From Streptomyces sp. sk2.1 (lineage in GTDB: Bacteria; Actinomycetota; Actinomycetes; Streptomycetales; Streptomycetaceae), in assembly GCF_008120935.1 (NCBI RefSeq), contig NZ_RDBO01000077.1:226625-282953 (forward strand): a stretch of 56,329 nucleotides of DNA, given 5' to 3'. The position numbers and the translations under genes are program-made. The notes beneath the pieces were generated by a model. The model saw only the letters and a list, made by a program, of their open reading frames with translations, made no database searches and was not told where the DNA came from. Each line of letters opens with the position of its first letter. Positions within the stretch are counted from its first letter, which is position 1. This document shows, piece by piece, positions 24,942-32,876 of the stretch.

Positions 24942-27472
24942 CCCGGGCCGAGCGCCCCGCGGGGCCGCTGCTGCTGGGGGTGCGGCACCACGGCCCCGGC
25001 TCGGCGCGGGCCGTCCGCGCCGCCCTGGACGCCGCACGCCCGGGGGCCGTGCTCGTCGAGGGGCCGCCGGAGGGCGACGCGCTGCTGCCGCTGGCCGCCG
25101 ACGAGGGGATGCGGCCGCCGGTCGCGCTCCTCGCGCACGCCGTGGACGATCCGGGACAGGCGGCGTTCTGGCCGTTGGCCGCGTTCTCGCCCGAATGGGT
25201 CGCGATCCGCTGGGCCCTCGAACACGACGTCCCGGTCCGCTTCATCGACCTGCCCGCGGCACACTCCCTGGCCATGACACGCGCCGCGGAACAGGCGGCG
25301 GCCGACGGCGGTGACGGCGACGAGGCGGGGGACGGGCCCGCGGCGGCCGACGGCGCGGGCGCGTCCGACGCGGGCGCCCCGTCCGCCACCCCATCTGCCG
25401 ATCCGTCCGGAGACCCGTCCATCGGTCCATCCGTCGATCCGTCCGTGCGGGCACCGGTCGATCCCGTCGCCGTGCTCGCCGGGGCGGCGGGCTACGACGA
25501 CCCGGAGCGCTGGTGGGAGGACGTCGTCGAACACCGCACCCAGGACGGCGGCCCCGCCGACCCGCTGGCCCCCTTCGCCGCGCTCACCGAGGCGATGACC
25601 GCCCTGCGCGAGGTGTACGGGGACGGCGGCCACCCGCGCGACACCGTCCGCGAGGCGTACATGCGCATCCAACTGCGCAAGGCGGTCAAGGAGTTCGGCG
25701 ACGGCATCGCGGTCGTCTGCGGCGCCTGGCACGTCCCCGCCCTCGGCGCGGTGACCACGCTCACCGCCGACCGCGCCCTGCTCAAGGGGCTGCCCAGGAT
25801 CAGGACCGAGATGACCTGGGTGCCCTGGTCGCACCGCAGGCTCGCCCGGCACAGCGGATACGGGGCGGGCATCGAATCGCCCGGCTGGTACGGGCACCTC
25901 TTCGAGGCCGCCGACCGCCCGATCGAGCGGTGGATGACCAAGGTCGCCGGACTCATGCGCGACGAGGACCGGTTCGTTTCGTCCGCCCACGTCATCGAGG
26001 CCGTCCGGCTCGCCGGGGCCCTCGCCGCCCTGCGCGGCCGCCCGCTCGCCGGGCTGAGCGAGACGACCGACGCGATCAGGGCCGTGATGTGCGAGGGCTC
26101 CGACGTGCCGTTGGCCCTCGTCCGGGACCGGCTCGTCGTCGGCGAGACCCTCGGCGAGGTCCCGGACACCGCCCCCGCCGTCCCCCTGCAACGCGACCTC
26201 GCCCGCCGGCAGCGCACGCTCCGGCTCAAACCGGAGGCGCAGGAGCGTGAGCTGGAGCTCGACCTGCGCAAGGACAACGACGCGGCCCGCAGCCGACTGC
26301 TCCACCGGCTGCGCGTCCTCGCCGTCGGCTGGGGCGAGCCCGTGGCCGGCCGGGCGAGCACCGGCACCTTCCGGGAGAGCTGGCTGCTGCGCTGGGAACC
26401 CGAGCTGTACGTACAGGTCGCCGAGGCCGGGACCTGGGGCACCACCGTGCTCTCCGCCGCGACGGCCAGGGCCGGGGCGCTGGCCGAGGCGGCCACCACG
26501 CTCGCCGAGGTCACGGCACTGGCCGAGCAGTGCCTCCTCGCGGAGCTGCCCGAGGCCCTGCCCGTCGTGATGCGGGCCCTCGCCGACCGGGCCGCGCTCG
26601 ACTCCGACGTCGGCCACCTCGCCGACGCCCTGCCCGCGCTGGCCCGCACCCTGCGCTACGGCGACGTGCGGTCCACGGACACGACGGCGCTCGGCGAGGT
26701 CGCGGCCGGGCTCGCCGAACGGATCCGGGTCGGGCTGCCGCCCGCCTGCACCGGGCTCGACGCCGACGGAGCCGAGGAGATGCGCCGCCGGGTGGACGGC
26801 GTGCACACCGCGATCGGGCTGCTCTCCGGGACCGCGCGGGCGGTGGCGGACGCGGACGGGCTGCGCGAGCGCTGGGCGGACGGGCTGCGCGAGCGCTGGG
26901 CGGACGCACTGCGCGGACTCGCCGCCCGGGACACGGTCGCGGGGGTCGTCCGGGGCCGCGCCGCCCGGCTGCTGCTCGACGAGGGGCGGCTCGGGGAGGA
27001 CGACGCGGCACGGCTGATGGGCCTGGCCCTCTCGCCGGGCACGCCCCCGGCCGACGCCGCCGCGTGGATCGAGGGGTTCGTCGGGGGAGCCGCCGGGGGC
27101 GGGATGCTGCTCGTCCACGACGAGCGGCTGCTGGGCCTGGTCGACGCCTGGCTCACCGGAGTCCCCGCCGACACCTTCGTCGACGTGCTGCCGCTGCTGC
27201 GCCGGACGTTCTCGGCGTACGAGGCGGGCGTACGGCGCACGCTGGGCGAGCTCGTGCGGCGCGGCCCGGCCGCGGGCGGTCCGGCGGCCGTCACCGGGGC
27301 CGGTGCGACGGCACCCGGTTTCGGCCCCGCACTGGACGGGGCCAGGGCCGACGCGGTGGAGCCGGTGCTGCGCCTCCTGCTCGGCCTGCCCACCGCCCCG
27401 CACGCCGGAACCACCACGGAGAACACCGAGAGCACCGAGAACACCGAGGAACCGCTGGGGGCAACGGGATGA
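24938..27472 (+). CDS. DUF5682 family protein
   Basis: An 844-residue protein of unknown function placed between MoxR and VWA genes, with four-base ATGA overlaps on both sides. The N-terminus GPLLLGVRHHGPGSARAVRAAL and the motif AVLVEGPPEGD resemble the start of TraB/ChaN-like folds, and GIAVVCGAWHVPAL would be the matching late motif; this is a weak similarity by eye. Residues about 115-170 are a low-complexity Asp/Gly/Ser/Pro linker. A 24-bp tandem duplication (26855-26902) gives GLRERWADGLRERWAD. The C-terminus has a Thr/Glu/Asn repeat. No transmembrane segment is apparent. Confidence 0.87.
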   Translation: MTRAERPAGPLLLGVRHHGPGSARAVRAALDAARPGAVLVEGPPEGDALLPLAADEGMRPPVALLAHAVDDPGQAAFWPLAAFSPEWVAIRWALEHDVPVRFIDLPAAHSLAMTRAAEQAAADGGDGDEAGDGPAAADGAGASDAGAPSATPSADPSGDPSIGPSVDPSVRAPVDPVAVLAGAAGYDDPERWWEDVVEHRTQDGGPADPLAPFAALTEAMTALREVYGDGGHPRDTVREAYMRIQLRKAVKEFGDGIAVVCGAWHVPALGAVTTLTADRALLKGLPRIRTEMTWVPWSHRRLARHSGYGAGIESPGWYGHLFEAADRPIERWMTKVAGLMRDEDRFVSSAHVIEAVRLAGALAALRGRPLAGLSETTDAIRAVMCEGSDVPLALVRDRLVVGETLGEVPDTAPAVPLQRDLARRQRTLRLKPEAQERELELDLRKDNDAARSRLLHRLRVLAVGWGEPVAGRASTGTFRESWLLRWEPELYVQVAEAGTWGTTVLSAATARAGALAEAATTLAEVTALAEQCLLAELPEALPVVMRALADRAALDSDVGHLADALPALARTLRYGDVRSTDTTALGEVAAGLAERIRVGLPPACTGLDADGAEEMRRRVDGVHTAIGLLSGTARAVADADGLRERWADGLRERWADALRGLAARDTVAGVVRGRAARLLLDEGRLGEDDAARLMGLALSPGTPPADAAAWIEGFVGGAAGGGMLLVHDERLLGLVDAWLTGVPADTFVDVLPLLRRTFSAYEAGVRRTLGELVRRGPAAGGPAAVTGAGATAPGFGPALDGARADAVEPVLRLLLGLPTAPHAGTTTENTESTENTEEPLGATG
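26855..26902 (+). repeat. 24-bp in-frame tandem duplication in the DUF5682 gene
   Basis: Two exact 24-base copies, 26855-26878 and 26879-26902, each encoding eight residues of the GLRERWAD type. The reading frame is preserved. Confidence 0.8.
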
Positions 27473-28689
27473 CCACGCACACGGCCCGCACCACGGACAC
27501 GGCGACAGGGACGGCGGGCACGGCGACAGGGGCGGCGGACGGGGAGCGGCTGCGGCGGTGGCGGCTGGTGCTGGGCGGGGCCGGCGCCGAGAGCACCGGC
27601 CACACCCTCACCGGGCGAGACGCCGCGATGGACGGCGCGCTGACCGCGCTGTACGGCGGGGGCAGGCCCGGCGACCGGGGCAGGGGCAGCCGTTCGGCCG
27701 GGCTCGGGGCCTCCGCGCCCTCCGTGGCCCGCTGGCTCGGCGACATCCGCACGTACTTCCCCAGCTCCGTCGTCCAGGTCATGCAGCGCGACGCGATCGA
27801 CCGGCTCGGCCTCTCCGCGCTGCTCCTCGAACCCGAGATGCTGGAGGCCGTCGAGGCGGACGTCCACCTCGTCGGAACGCTCCTCTCGCTCAACAAGGCC
27901 ATGCCCGAGACGACGAAGGAGACCGCGAGAGCGGTGGTGCGCAAGGTCGTCGAGGACCTGGAGAAGCGGCTCGCCACCCGTACCCGGGCGACCCTCACCG
28001 GCGCGCTGGACCGTTCGGCGCGGATCAGCCGGCCCCGTCACCACGACATCGACTGGGACCGCACCATCCGGGCCAACCTCAAGAACTACCTCCCCGAGTA
28101 CGGCACCGTCGTCCCCGAACGGCTCATCGGCCACGGACGGGCCGACCGGTCCGTGAAGAAGGACGTGATCCTCTGCATCGACCAGTCGGGGTCGATGGCC
28201 GCCTCCGTGGTCTACGCCTCCGTCTTCGGCGCGGTGCTCGCCTCCATGCGCACCCTGCGGACCAGGCTCGTCGTCTTCGACACGGCGGTGGTCGACCTCA
28301 CCGACCAGCTCGACGACCCCGTCGACGTCCTCTTCGGCACCCGGCTCGGCGGCGGCACCGACATCAACCGGGCGCTCGCCCACTGCCAGTCGCACATCAC
28401 CCGTCCGGCGGACACCGTCGTCGTTCTCATCAGCGACCTCTACGAGGGCGGCATACGCGACGAGATGTTGAAGCGGGTCGCCGCGATGAAGGCGTCCGGT
28501 GTGCAGTTCGTGGCCCTGCTCGCGCTGTCCGACGAGGGCGCGCCCGCCTACGACCGCGAGCACGCGGCGGCGCTCGCCGCCCTGGGCGCACCGGCCTTCG
28601 CGTGCACCCCGGACCTGTTCCCCGAAGTGATGGCGGCGGCCGTCGAGAAGCGGCCGCTCCCCGTGCCGGACCGGGAGCCGGACCGGTGA
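27469..28689 (+). CDS. VWA domain protein, partner of MoxR ATPase
   Basis: A 406-residue cytosolic protein. The N-terminal half is helical (ARWLGDIRTYFPSSVVQVMQ and neighbours). A von Willebrand factor A domain from about residue 220 has the metal-ion-dependent adhesion site DQSGSM, Thr in GGGTDINRAL and Asp in LISDLYEGG, so the MIDAS is intact. No signal peptide or membrane span is found. It overlaps the DUF5682 gene by four bases. The MoxR-VWA pairing implies an ATP-driven remodelling complex with DUF5682 as a dedicated third component; the client is unknown. Confidence 0.9.
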   Translation: MTTHTARTTDTATGTAGTATGAADGERLRRWRLVLGGAGAESTGHTLTGRDAAMDGALTALYGGGRPGDRGRGSRSAGLGASAPSVARWLGDIRTYFPSSVVQVMQRDAIDRLGLSALLLEPEMLEAVEADVHLVGTLLSLNKAMPETTKETARAVVRKVVEDLEKRLATRTRATLTGALDRSARISRPRHHDIDWDRTIRANLKNYLPEYGTVVPERLIGHGRADRSVKKDVILCIDQSGSMAASVVYASVFGAVLASMRTLRTRLVVFDTAVVDLTDQLDDPVDVLFGTRLGGGTDINRALAHCQSHITRPADTVVVLISDLYEGGIRDEMLKRVAAMKASGVQFVALLALSDEGAPAYDREHAAALAALGAPAFACTPDLFPEVMAAAVEKRPLPVPDREPDR

Positions 28690-28722
28690 CCGGGCCACCG
28701 CGACCCGGCCACCGGCGTGATC

Positions 28723-28738
28723 TGTGACCGTAATCACC
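28723..28738. promoter_or_regulatory. Crp-like operator upstream of sucC
   Basis: TGTGACCGTAATCACC matches the CRP consensus TGTGA-N6-TCACA at nine of ten positions and nearly matches the Streptomyces Crp motif GTG-N6-GNCAC. A second ATCTGTGA copy occurs exactly 30 bases downstream (28750-28757). The dyad centre lies about 64 bases before the start site inferred from TAACCT at 28783-28788. Confidence 0.45.
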
Positions 28739-28782
28739 GCTCCGTCGGTATCTGTGATTTAGGGTCCTGCGGGACGCGGGGA

Positions 28783-28788
28783 TAACCT
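28783..28788 (+). promoter_or_regulatory. candidate sucCD -10 box
   Basis: TAACCT at 28783-28788 would start a leader of about 125 bases. The leader contains two small hairpins: GTGACT/AGTCAC around 28836-28851, and CTCGCGG/CCGCGAG further on. The -35 is weak. Confidence 0.4.
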
Positions 28789-28918
28789 GCGAGATGGACA
28801 TGCCGCGTACCGGGGTCACCGTGTGCGCCTTCCTGGTGACTCAGCAGTCACGTTGCCCCTCGCGGCACGCCCACGCAGAAAACGAACCGCGAGACCATTG
28901 ATTAAGGGACGGACGCGC

Positions 28919-30100
28919 GTGGACCTGTTCGAGTACCAGGCGAGGGACCTCTTCGCCAAGCACGGTGTACCGGTGCTGGCCGGTGAAGTCATCGACACGC
29001 CTGAGGCGGCCCGCGAGGCGACCGAGCGGCTGGGCGGCAAGTCTGTCGTCAAGGCGCAGGTGAAGGTCGGCGGCCGCGGCAAGGCCGGCGGCGTCAAGCT
29101 GGCCGGCACCCCCGACGAGGCGGTCGCCCGCGCGACCGACATTCTCGGCATGGACATCAAGGGCCACACGGTCCACAAGGTGATGATCGCCGAGCTGTCT
29201 CCGGAGATCGAGGCGGAGTACTACGTCTCGTACCTCCTCGACCGCACCAACCGCACCTTCCTGGCCATGGCCTCGGTGCAGGGCGGCATGGACATCGAGG
29301 AGGTCGCGGAGAAGACCCCCGAGGCCCTCGCGAAGGTCCCGGTCAACGCCGTCGATGGCGTCACGATCGAGAAGGCCCGCGAGATCGTCGCCCAGGCCGC
29401 GTTCCCGGCGGAGGTGGCCGAGAAGGTCGCCGAGGTGCTGGTGACGCTCTGGGACACCTTCGTCGCCGAGGATGCCCTCCTCGTCGAGGTCAACCCGCTG
29501 GTCAAGACCAAGGACGGCCGCATCCTGGCCCTGGACGGCAAGGTCTCGCTCGACGAGAACGCCGACTTCCGCCAGCCCGAGCACGAGGCGCTGGAGGACA
29601 AGGCCGCGGCCAACCCGCTGGAGGCCGCCGCCAAGGCCAAGAACCTCAACTACGTCAAGCTCGACGGCGAGGTCGGCATCATCGGCAACGGCGCCGGTCT
29701 GGTCATGTCGACCCTGGACGTCGTCGCGTACGCCGGTGAGAACCACGGCAACGTGAAGCCCGCCAACTTCCTCGACATCGGTGGCGGTGCCTCCGCCGAG
29801 GTCATGGCGAACGGCCTGGAGATCATCCTCGGCGACCCGGACGTCAAGTCCGTCTTCGTCAACGTCTTCGGCGGCATCACCGCGTGCGACGAGGTCGCCA
29901 ACGGCATCGTCCAGGCGCTCGCGCTCCTCAAGTCCAAGGGCGAGGAAGTCACCAAGCCGCTGGTCGTGCGCCTCGACGGCAACAACGCGGAGCTGGGTCG
30001 CAAGATCCTCTCCGACGCGAACCACCCGCTCGTTCAGCGCGTGGACACCATGGACGGCGCGGCCGACAAGGCCGCCGAGCTCGCCGCGGCTGCGAAGTAA
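28919..30100 (+). CDS. sucC: succinate-CoA ligase [ADP-forming] subunit beta
   Basis: SucC forms with SucD the succinyl-CoA synthetase of the TCA cycle, making ATP or GTP by substrate-level phosphorylation. The 393-residue protein has the ATP-grasp domain (FEYQARDLFAKHGVPV, VVKAQVKVGGRGKAGGVK) and the C-terminal ligase/flavodoxin-like domain with NFLDIGGGASAEV and FVNVFGGITACDEVA. GTG 28919 is preceded by AAGGGA at 28904-28909. It is followed by sucD after 21 bases, one operon. Confidence 0.97.
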   Translation: MDLFEYQARDLFAKHGVPVLAGEVIDTPEAAREATERLGGKSVVKAQVKVGGRGKAGGVKLAGTPDEAVARATDILGMDIKGHTVHKVMIAELSPEIEAEYYVSYLLDRTNRTFLAMASVQGGMDIEEVAEKTPEALAKVPVNAVDGVTIEKAREIVAQAAFPAEVAEKVAEVLVTLWDTFVAEDALLVEVNPLVKTKDGRILALDGKVSLDENADFRQPEHEALEDKAAANPLEAAAKAKNLNYVKLDGEVGIIGNGAGLVMSTLDVVAYAGENHGNVKPANFLDIGGGASAEVMANGLEIILGDPDVKSVFVNVFGGITACDEVANGIVQALALLKSKGEEVTKPLVVRLDGNNAELGRKILSDANHPLVQRVDTMDGAADKAAELAAAAK

Positions 30101-30121
30101 GGGACGAGGGACTCCAACACC

Positions 30122-31006
30122 ATGGCTATCTTCCTCACCAAGGACAGCAAGGTCATCGTCCAGGGGATGACCGGCGCCACCGGTATGAAGCACACCAAGC
30201 TCATGCTCGGTGACGGCACCAACATCGTCGGCGGTGTGAACCCGCGCAAGGCCGGTACGTCCGTCGACTTCGACGGCACCGAGGTACCCGTCTTCGGCTC
30301 CGTCGCGGAGGCGATGGAGAAGACCGGCGCGAACGTGTCCGTTCTCTTCGTGCCGCCGGCCTTCGCCAAGGCCGCCGTCGTCGAGGCGATCGACGCCGAG
30401 ATCCCGCTCGCCGTCGTGATCACCGAGGGCATCGCCGTCCACGACTCGGCCGCCTTCTGGGCGTACGCGACGTCGAAGGGCAACAAGACCCGGATCATCG
30501 GCCCGAACTGCCCCGGTCTGATCACCCCCGGCCAGTCCAACGCCGGCATCATCCCGGGCGACATCACCAAGCCCGGCCGCATCGGTCTCGTGTCCAAGTC
30601 CGGCACGCTGACCTACCAGATGATGTACGAGCTCCGCGACATCGGCTTCTCGTCCGCCGTCGGCATCGGTGGCGACCCGGTCATCGGCACGACGCACATC
30701 GACGCCCTCGCGGCGTTCGAGGCGGACCCGGAGACCGACCTGATCGTGATGATCGGTGAGATCGGCGGCGACGCCGAGGAGCGTGCGGCCGACTTCATCA
30801 AGGCCAACGTCACCAAGCCGGTCGTCGGTTACGTCGCGGGCTTCACCGCCCCCGAGGGCAAGACCATGGGCCACGCGGGCGCCATCGTCTCCGGCTCCTC
30901 CGGCACCGCCCAGGCGAAGAAGGAGGCCCTCGAGGCCGCCGGCGTCAAGGTCGGCAAGACGCCGACCGAGACGGCCAAGCTGGCGCGCGAGATCCTCGGC
31001 GCCTGA
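30122..31006 (+). CDS. sucD: succinate-CoA ligase subunit alpha
   Basis: A 294-residue alpha subunit that carries the phosphorylated catalytic histidine, here in KTMGHAGAIVSGSSGTAQAK, and binds CoA through the N-terminal Rossmann domain (VQGMTGATGMKHT). The motif IGPNCPGLITPGQ is characteristic. Second gene of the sucCD operon and followed by a strong terminator. Length is normal. Confidence 0.97.
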   Translation: MAIFLTKDSKVIVQGMTGATGMKHTKLMLGDGTNIVGGVNPRKAGTSVDFDGTEVPVFGSVAEAMEKTGANVSVLFVPPAFAKAAVVEAIDAEIPLAVVITEGIAVHDSAAFWAYATSKGNKTRIIGPNCPGLITPGQSNAGIIPGDITKPGRIGLVSKSGTLTYQMMYELRDIGFSSAVGIGGDPVIGTTHIDALAAFEADPETDLIVMIGEIGGDAEERAADFIKANVTKPVVGYVAGFTAPEGKTMGHAGAIVSGSSGTAQAKKEALEAAGVKVGKTPTETAKLAREILGA

Positions 31007-31036
31007 TCGCCCGATCGCATCGCGGCACCGCACGGA

Positions 31037-31080
31037 CGGCGCGGGCCCGTACCCCGGTCAAGGGGTACGGGCCCGCGCCG
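31037..31080. terminator. sucCD terminator (19-bp perfect stem)
   Basis: Arms 31037-31055 and 31062-31080 are perfectly complementary with a six-base loop. It lies between sucD and the convergent sigma-like gene, so it probably serves both. Confidence 0.85.
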
Positions 31081-31132
31081 TTGCCGTCGGTTGTGCCGGT
31101 CCTGTCGTTCCTGCGCTGTCCGGGCCGGTGGT

Positions 31133-32071
31133 TCAGCCGGCGCCGGGGACCAGCCGTGCCGGACCCTGCACGAGTTCGCCGTGCAGCTTCTTCCGCAGCT
31201 TCAGGTCCTGCGGCGTCAGCTTCTCCGGACCGTTGTGCGGCGGCACCCCGTCGACCTGCCGGGCGGGTGACGCCGGGGCCTCGTACCGTGCCGTGGCCGT
31301 CGCCAGGGTGAACAGCGTCAGGCCGATGATCAGCACCGTGAAGGAGACGGCCGCCCTGGTCCACAGCTGGGCCTTGCGCTCGCTGCCCTCGCGGACCATG
31401 GCGGGCGGAAGGAGCGAGCCGCAGGGCTGGGCCAGGGCGAGCGCGCCGAGCTGTTCGTGCAGGAGCGCCGACCGGTCGGCGGACGCCTCGGCGCCGGACT
31501 GCCCGGAATCGGCGCCGGACCATCCGGAATCGGCGTCGGGCCCGGCAGGGGCGCCGGGTTCCGTCGGCGCGGAGAGCCGCTCGGCGATCGCGGCGCGGGC
31601 GTTCATCAGCCGGCTCGCCGCCGCCGGGGTGCTCGCCTCCGTCTCCGCCGCCGTGTCCGGCAGGTCCAGGCCGACACCGTCATGGAGCAGCAGGGTGCGC
31701 CGGTAGGACGGCGGCAGTTCGAGCAGTGCGTCGAGCAGGGCCCGCGCACCGGGCTCGGCCTGCGGCGGGTCGGGGTGGCGGTGGGCGCGGCGCAGCCGGT
31801 GCCACGGCGACACGGCGTACTCGTACGCCGCGGCCCGTACCCAGCCCACCGGGTCCCGGTCCACCGCGACCTCGGGCCAGCGGTCCCAGGCCAGGGCGAA
31901 GGCCTGCGCGACGGACTCCCGGGCGAGGGCCCGGCGCCCGGTCAGCAGGAAGGCCTGCCGGAAGAGGGCCTCGGCGCAGTGCCGGTACAGGGCGTCGAAC
32001 GCCTGGGCGGGGGAGGGCCCGTCGGCCCGGTCCTCCGCGGTCCCGTTCTCCGGGGCCTCGGCGGGCGTCAC
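31133..32071 (-). CDS. sigma-factor-like protein with C-terminal membrane span (3' part of a split gene)
   Basis: A 312-residue frame starting at GTG 32071. Residues 22-100 resemble an ECF sigma region 2 (FDALYRHCAEALFRQAFLLTG, then DPVGWVRAAAYEYAVSPWHR). Residues 108-165 resemble region 4 (LLELPPSYRRTLLLHDGVGLDL). The C-terminus has one span, AAVSFTVLIIGLTLFTLATATA. Region 4 looks degenerate, so promoter recognition is doubtful. The same frame stays open upstream to about 32300 with an Ala/Pro/Lys-rich linker, showing that the true coding sequence begins earlier. I infer this is the second half of one gene with 32068-32760, separated by a 23-bp duplication. Confidence 0.75.
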   Translation of the reverse strand: MTPAEAPENGTAEDRADGPSPAQAFDALYRHCAEALFRQAFLLTGRRALARESVAQAFALAWDRWPEVAVDRDPVGWVRAAAYEYAVSPWHRLRRAHRHPDPPQAEPGARALLDALLELPPSYRRTLLLHDGVGLDLPDTAAETEASTPAAASRLMNARAAIAERLSAPTEPGAPAGPDADSGWSGADSGQSGAEASADRSALLHEQLGALALAQPCGSLLPPAMVREGSERKAQLWTRAAVSFTVLIIGLTLFTLATATARYEAPASPARQVDGVPPHNGPEKLTPQDLKLRKKLHGELVQGPARLVPGAG

Positions 32072-32760
32072 GGGTGCCGCGGGTGTCGAGGGCGCCGCAG
32101 GCGGTGCCGCGGGGGTCTTGGAAGCCTTGGGGGCCTTGGGCGCCGCAGCCGGTGCTGCGGACGCGCGTTCAGCGGTCGGCGCGCGTTCGGCGGTCGGCGT
32201 GCGTCTGATGGTCGGCGTGCGTCTGGTGGCGGAGGCGCGTTCGGGCGCGGGGGCGCGGCGGGTGGTGGGCGTGCCGGGCAGATCGGGGGTGGTGCCGGGC
32301 GCAGATCGGGGGTGGTGCCGGGCTCGGTCGGGGCCATGGTGGTGCTCCCGGTGGCTTCGACGGGGTTCGGCGGACGGGACGGCGGCCGTGCGGACGGTCC
32401 CGGCTTCGTGGACACCACCGGTTTGGCCAGCCTCGCGACCGACGTCGGCGACGTCGGCCGGGCGGCCCGCTTGGCGGCGGCCTTCGGCCGGGTGTTCGCG
32501 GCGGCCGTCTTGGTCCGTGCGTTCGGAGGCGTGGCCTGTGGGCCCGTCCTGCCTCCGCCGATCAGCCTGGCGTATGCCTCGCGCTTCCGCCCCCGGGGAG
32601 AACTGCGTCCCGTCTCCCAGGACCGGACCGTGGCCCGGGTGACGCCCACGGCCGTCGCCACCTGCTCCTCACTCAGTGACTTCGCCTCGCGCAGTCTGCG
32701 TCGCTCCTTGGGGGAGGGGAGTGGGTGGGCAGCGGCCGGGTCGGCCGGACTCCGCGTCAT
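32068..32760 (-). CDS. XRE-type helix-turn-helix protein (5' part of a split gene)
   Basis: A 230-residue frame from ATG 32760 (upstream GGGGG). Residues 18-65 form a Cro/C1-type HTH: RRLREAKSLSEEQVATAVG then TRATVRSWETGRSSPRGRK. A Thr/Pro/Ala linker follows. After codon about 152 the reading becomes an implausible Pro/Arg/His-rich tail (RPPNARRPLNARPQ and similar) ending at 32068, which is what out-of-frame translation of the neighbouring linker gives. Removing one copy of the 23-bp repeat at 32278-32323 joins this frame to the sigma-like frame in a single 534-residue product. Confidence 0.7.
   Translation of the reverse strand: MTRSPADPAAAHPLPSPKERRRLREAKSLSEEQVATAVGVTRATVRSWETGRSSPRGRKREAYARLIGGGRTGPQATPPNARTKTAAANTRPKAAAKRAARPTSPTSVARLAKPVVSTKPGPSARPPSRPPNPVEATGSTTMAPTEPGTTPDLRPAPPPICPARPPPAAPPRPNAPPPPDARRPSDARRPPNARRPLNARPQHRLRRPRPPRLPRPPRHRLRRPRHPRHP
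32278..32323 (-). repeat. 23-bp tandem duplication causing a frameshift
   Basis: Bases 32278-32300 and 32301-32323 are identical 23-mers. Because 23 is not a multiple of three, the duplication shifts the HTH frame away from the downstream sigma-like frame. With one copy removed, 31133-32760 is exactly 535 codons with no internal stop seen across the junction. Confidence 0.85.
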
Positions 32761-32876
32761 GTAGAACCCCCGTTGGAGCGACACCGGGTGGAAAAGAACA
32801 TAAACGTATATTGAGCGACACAGCGGCCATTCGCCTGTTGCGCGAAATAAGCGCGTGTCGTTGGGAGCATTGCGGT

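Noticed and set aside
32068..32071. ATGA-type overlap between the HTH and sigma-like frames taken as translational coupling
   Set aside because: The overlap is better explained as chance stops after a 23-bp frameshifting duplication; the linker frame continues upstream of GTG 32071.
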